DNA from: CAZADA01 sp964636945
Lineage (GTDB): Bacteria > Pseudomonadota > Alphaproteobacteria > Caulobacterales > Maricaulaceae
Assembly (NCBI GenBank): GCA_964636945.1
Contig: CAZWVH010000069.1
Span: 1 to 14,328 of the forward strand
Reading direction: 5' to 3'
DNA length: 14,328 nucleotides
The position numbers were made by a program, and so were the translations under genes. Of the stretch, positions 13,709-14,328 are shown one piece after another. Within the stretch, counting starts at the first letter, position 1; each line of letters starts with the position of its first letter. Below the pieces are notes generated by a model. The model saw nothing but the letters and a program-made list of their open reading frames with translations. It did not search any database and was not told where the DNA came from.

Positions 13709-14135
13709 TGCGGGCTTCGATAAAGGCGAATGCATACAGCGGCGTCACAACGGCGACAGTCACAATCACATGGGCCACCTCTGCGCCGCGGGCCTCGACG
13801 AATAAGGTGAGCACATAAAATCCAGCGGCGGTGAGGGCGGTCAGTACATAACCGATGAGGAAGGCAGTGCGGCGATTGGCCTTCACCAGTTCGTCTTCTA
13901 AGGCGTCGCGAGTCGCGCGATCAGCGCGCCAAGGCTTCCATGTCATCAGCAGAAACAAAAGCAATACCGACCAGGCCAAGCCGCCCATCAGACTGACACC
14001 CTCAAGCACGCCGCGATTGCCACGAGCAAACTCGGACACAGCGTCCATGGTGGGCACTTGCCAAATCAAGAAAGTGGACGCCAGCCCCATCAGCAACAAC
14101 CGCCGACGCGTGGATAATTGCTCAACCGTGGCCAT
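13701..14135 (-). CDS. Small membrane protein paired with XRE regulator
   Basis: Predicted 144-aa inner-membrane protein with four likely spans: LLLMGLASTFLIWQVP (about 14-30), SLMGGLAWSVLLLFLLMTW (about 48-66), FLIGYVLTALTAAGFYVLTL (about 92-111) and VAHVIVTVAVVTPLYAFAF (about 119-138). A charged cytosolic loop with KPWRADRATRDALEDELVKANRR lies between spans 2 and 3. The ATG at 14135 is preceded by AAGGGAG; a longer frame to 14261 runs through the promoter and operators and is rejected. The pattern of a DUF2178-like or related four-helix protein followed by a short XRE regulator is common in bacteria, although I cannot assign the exact family. The gene is first in a two-gene leftward operon whose promoter carries two matching inverted repeats. 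Function unknown. Confidence 0.85.
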   Translation of the reverse strand: MATVEQLSTRRRLLLMGLASTFLIWQVPTMDAVSEFARGNRGVLEGVSLMGGLAWSVLLLFLLMTWKPWRADRATRDALEDELVKANRRTAFLIGYVLTALTAAGFYVLTLFVEARGAEVAHVIVTVAVVTPLYAFAFIEARNA

Positions 14136-14151
14136 GGTGGTCTCCCTTTCT

Positions 14152-14167
14152 GTAACCCTAAGGTGAC
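14152..14167. promoter_or_regulatory. Operator copy 1: GTAAC-N6-GTGAC
   Basis: A 16-bp imperfect inverted repeat (GTAAC, CCTAAG, GTGAC) placed just downstream of the predicted -10 of the membrane-protein/XRE operon and overlapping it by two bases. It matches the second copy at 14185-14200 in length, half-site and part of the spacer (both spacers end AAG). Confidence 0.6.
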
Positions 14168-14194
14168 AATGCCAGATTGCAATTGTAACGTCAA
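14166..14194 (-). promoter_or_regulatory. Promoter of the membrane protein/XRE operon
   Basis: On the minus strand TTGACG (14189-14194) is followed by exactly 17 bp and CATTGT (14166-14171) as a -10. The -35 lies inside the upstream operator copy and the -10 abuts the downstream copy, the usual layout of an autorepressed promoter. The start codon is 30 nt beyond the -10. Confidence 0.55.
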
Positions 14195-14200
14195 GGTTAC
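14185..14200. promoter_or_regulatory. Operator copy 2: GTAAC-N6-GTTAC
   Basis: A 16-bp perfect-arm inverted repeat (GTAAC, GTCAAG, GTTAC) covering the predicted -35. It starts 33 bp from the start of copy 1, close to three helical turns, so two dimers would bind the same DNA face. The outer flanks CTGTAACC (14150-14157) and GGTTACAG (14195-14202) also match as an inverted pair. Confidence 0.6.
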
Positions 14201-14274
14201 AGAATTGAGCAGAAGTCGCCGAACTCTGCGCCATGGATTGCCCCATTGAACGCATTCGCATAAATAGGCCTCAG

Positions 14275-14328
14275 GCACCCATAGCTCAGCTGGATAGAGC
14301 GCTGCCCTCCGAAGGCAGAGGTCTCAGG
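14275..14328 (+). tRNA. tRNA-Arg (anticodon CCG), 3' end cut by window edge
   Basis: Begins with acceptor strand GCACCCA at 14275, then TA at positions 8-9 of the tRNA, a D arm (GCTC ... GAGC), the anticodon stem CTGCC/GGCAG (14302-14306 and 14314-14318) around the loop CTCCGAA with anticodon CCG (14309-14311), and a variable region AGGTC. It breaks off in the T stem (TCAGG). The anticodon reads CGG, arginine. About 54 of 77 nucleotides are present; acceptor pairing cannot be checked within the window. tRNA genes of this kind are frequent integration sites, but no attachment-like repeat is visible here. Confidence 0.93.

Overview
The window is about 60% GC and gene-dense. It comes from an alphaproteobacterium, judged from its operon layout, its BkdA1/BkdA2/BkdB proteins and the style of its small membrane-protein/regulator pairs. 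A marine Caulobacterales/Maricaulales-type lineage is a guess I cannot confirm from sequence alone. No IS element, CRISPR array, phage gene or rRNA is visible. No stretch longer than 300 bases lacks a gene.

Left part (1-4250). A leftward pair encodes a HEAT-repeat-like protein and a secreted TraB/GumN-family protein. Divergent from it are a CatB/Vat-type hexapeptide acetyltransferase and an outer-membrane beta-barrel protein. An 11-bp inverted repeat follows the barrel gene.

Central part (4253-11156). A PLP-dependent threonine synthase-like gene precedes a compact branched-chain 2-oxoacid dehydrogenase (BCKDH) operon: bkdA1 (E1 alpha), bkdA2 (E1 beta), bkdB (E2), an unrecognised four-helix membrane protein, then dihydrolipoyl dehydrogenase (E3). 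The complex would oxidatively decarboxylate the 2-oxoacids of Val/Leu/Ile to acyl-CoAs. A 10-bp inverted repeat and a 10-bp palindrome upstream of bkdA1 are candidate operator sites. The E3 gene carries an in-frame TAA that separates the FAD/NAD domains from an otherwise perfectly continued dimerisation domain holding the catalytic His-Glu pair. The next gene, tail-to-tail only 3 bp away, is a small hypothetical gene that also carries an in-frame stop (TAG). Two premature stops 357 bp apart in two neighbouring, otherwise well-kept genes is the most striking anomaly here. It is either very recent decay or sequence error.

Right part (11667-14328). Two independent leftward modules each consist of a small polytopic membrane protein followed by an overlapping HTH regulator: a MarR/HTH_27-like winged helix in one, a short XRE protein in the other. 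Each module has a near-consensus promoter overlapped by inverted repeats that look like the regulator's own operator (TAACTTTG-N5-CAAAGTTA; two copies of GTAAC-N6-GTNAC spaced 33 bp). Between them lies a secreted protein that resembles the N-terminal beta-sandwich of M35 peptidases without the protease. The window ends inside a tRNA-Arg(CCG) gene.
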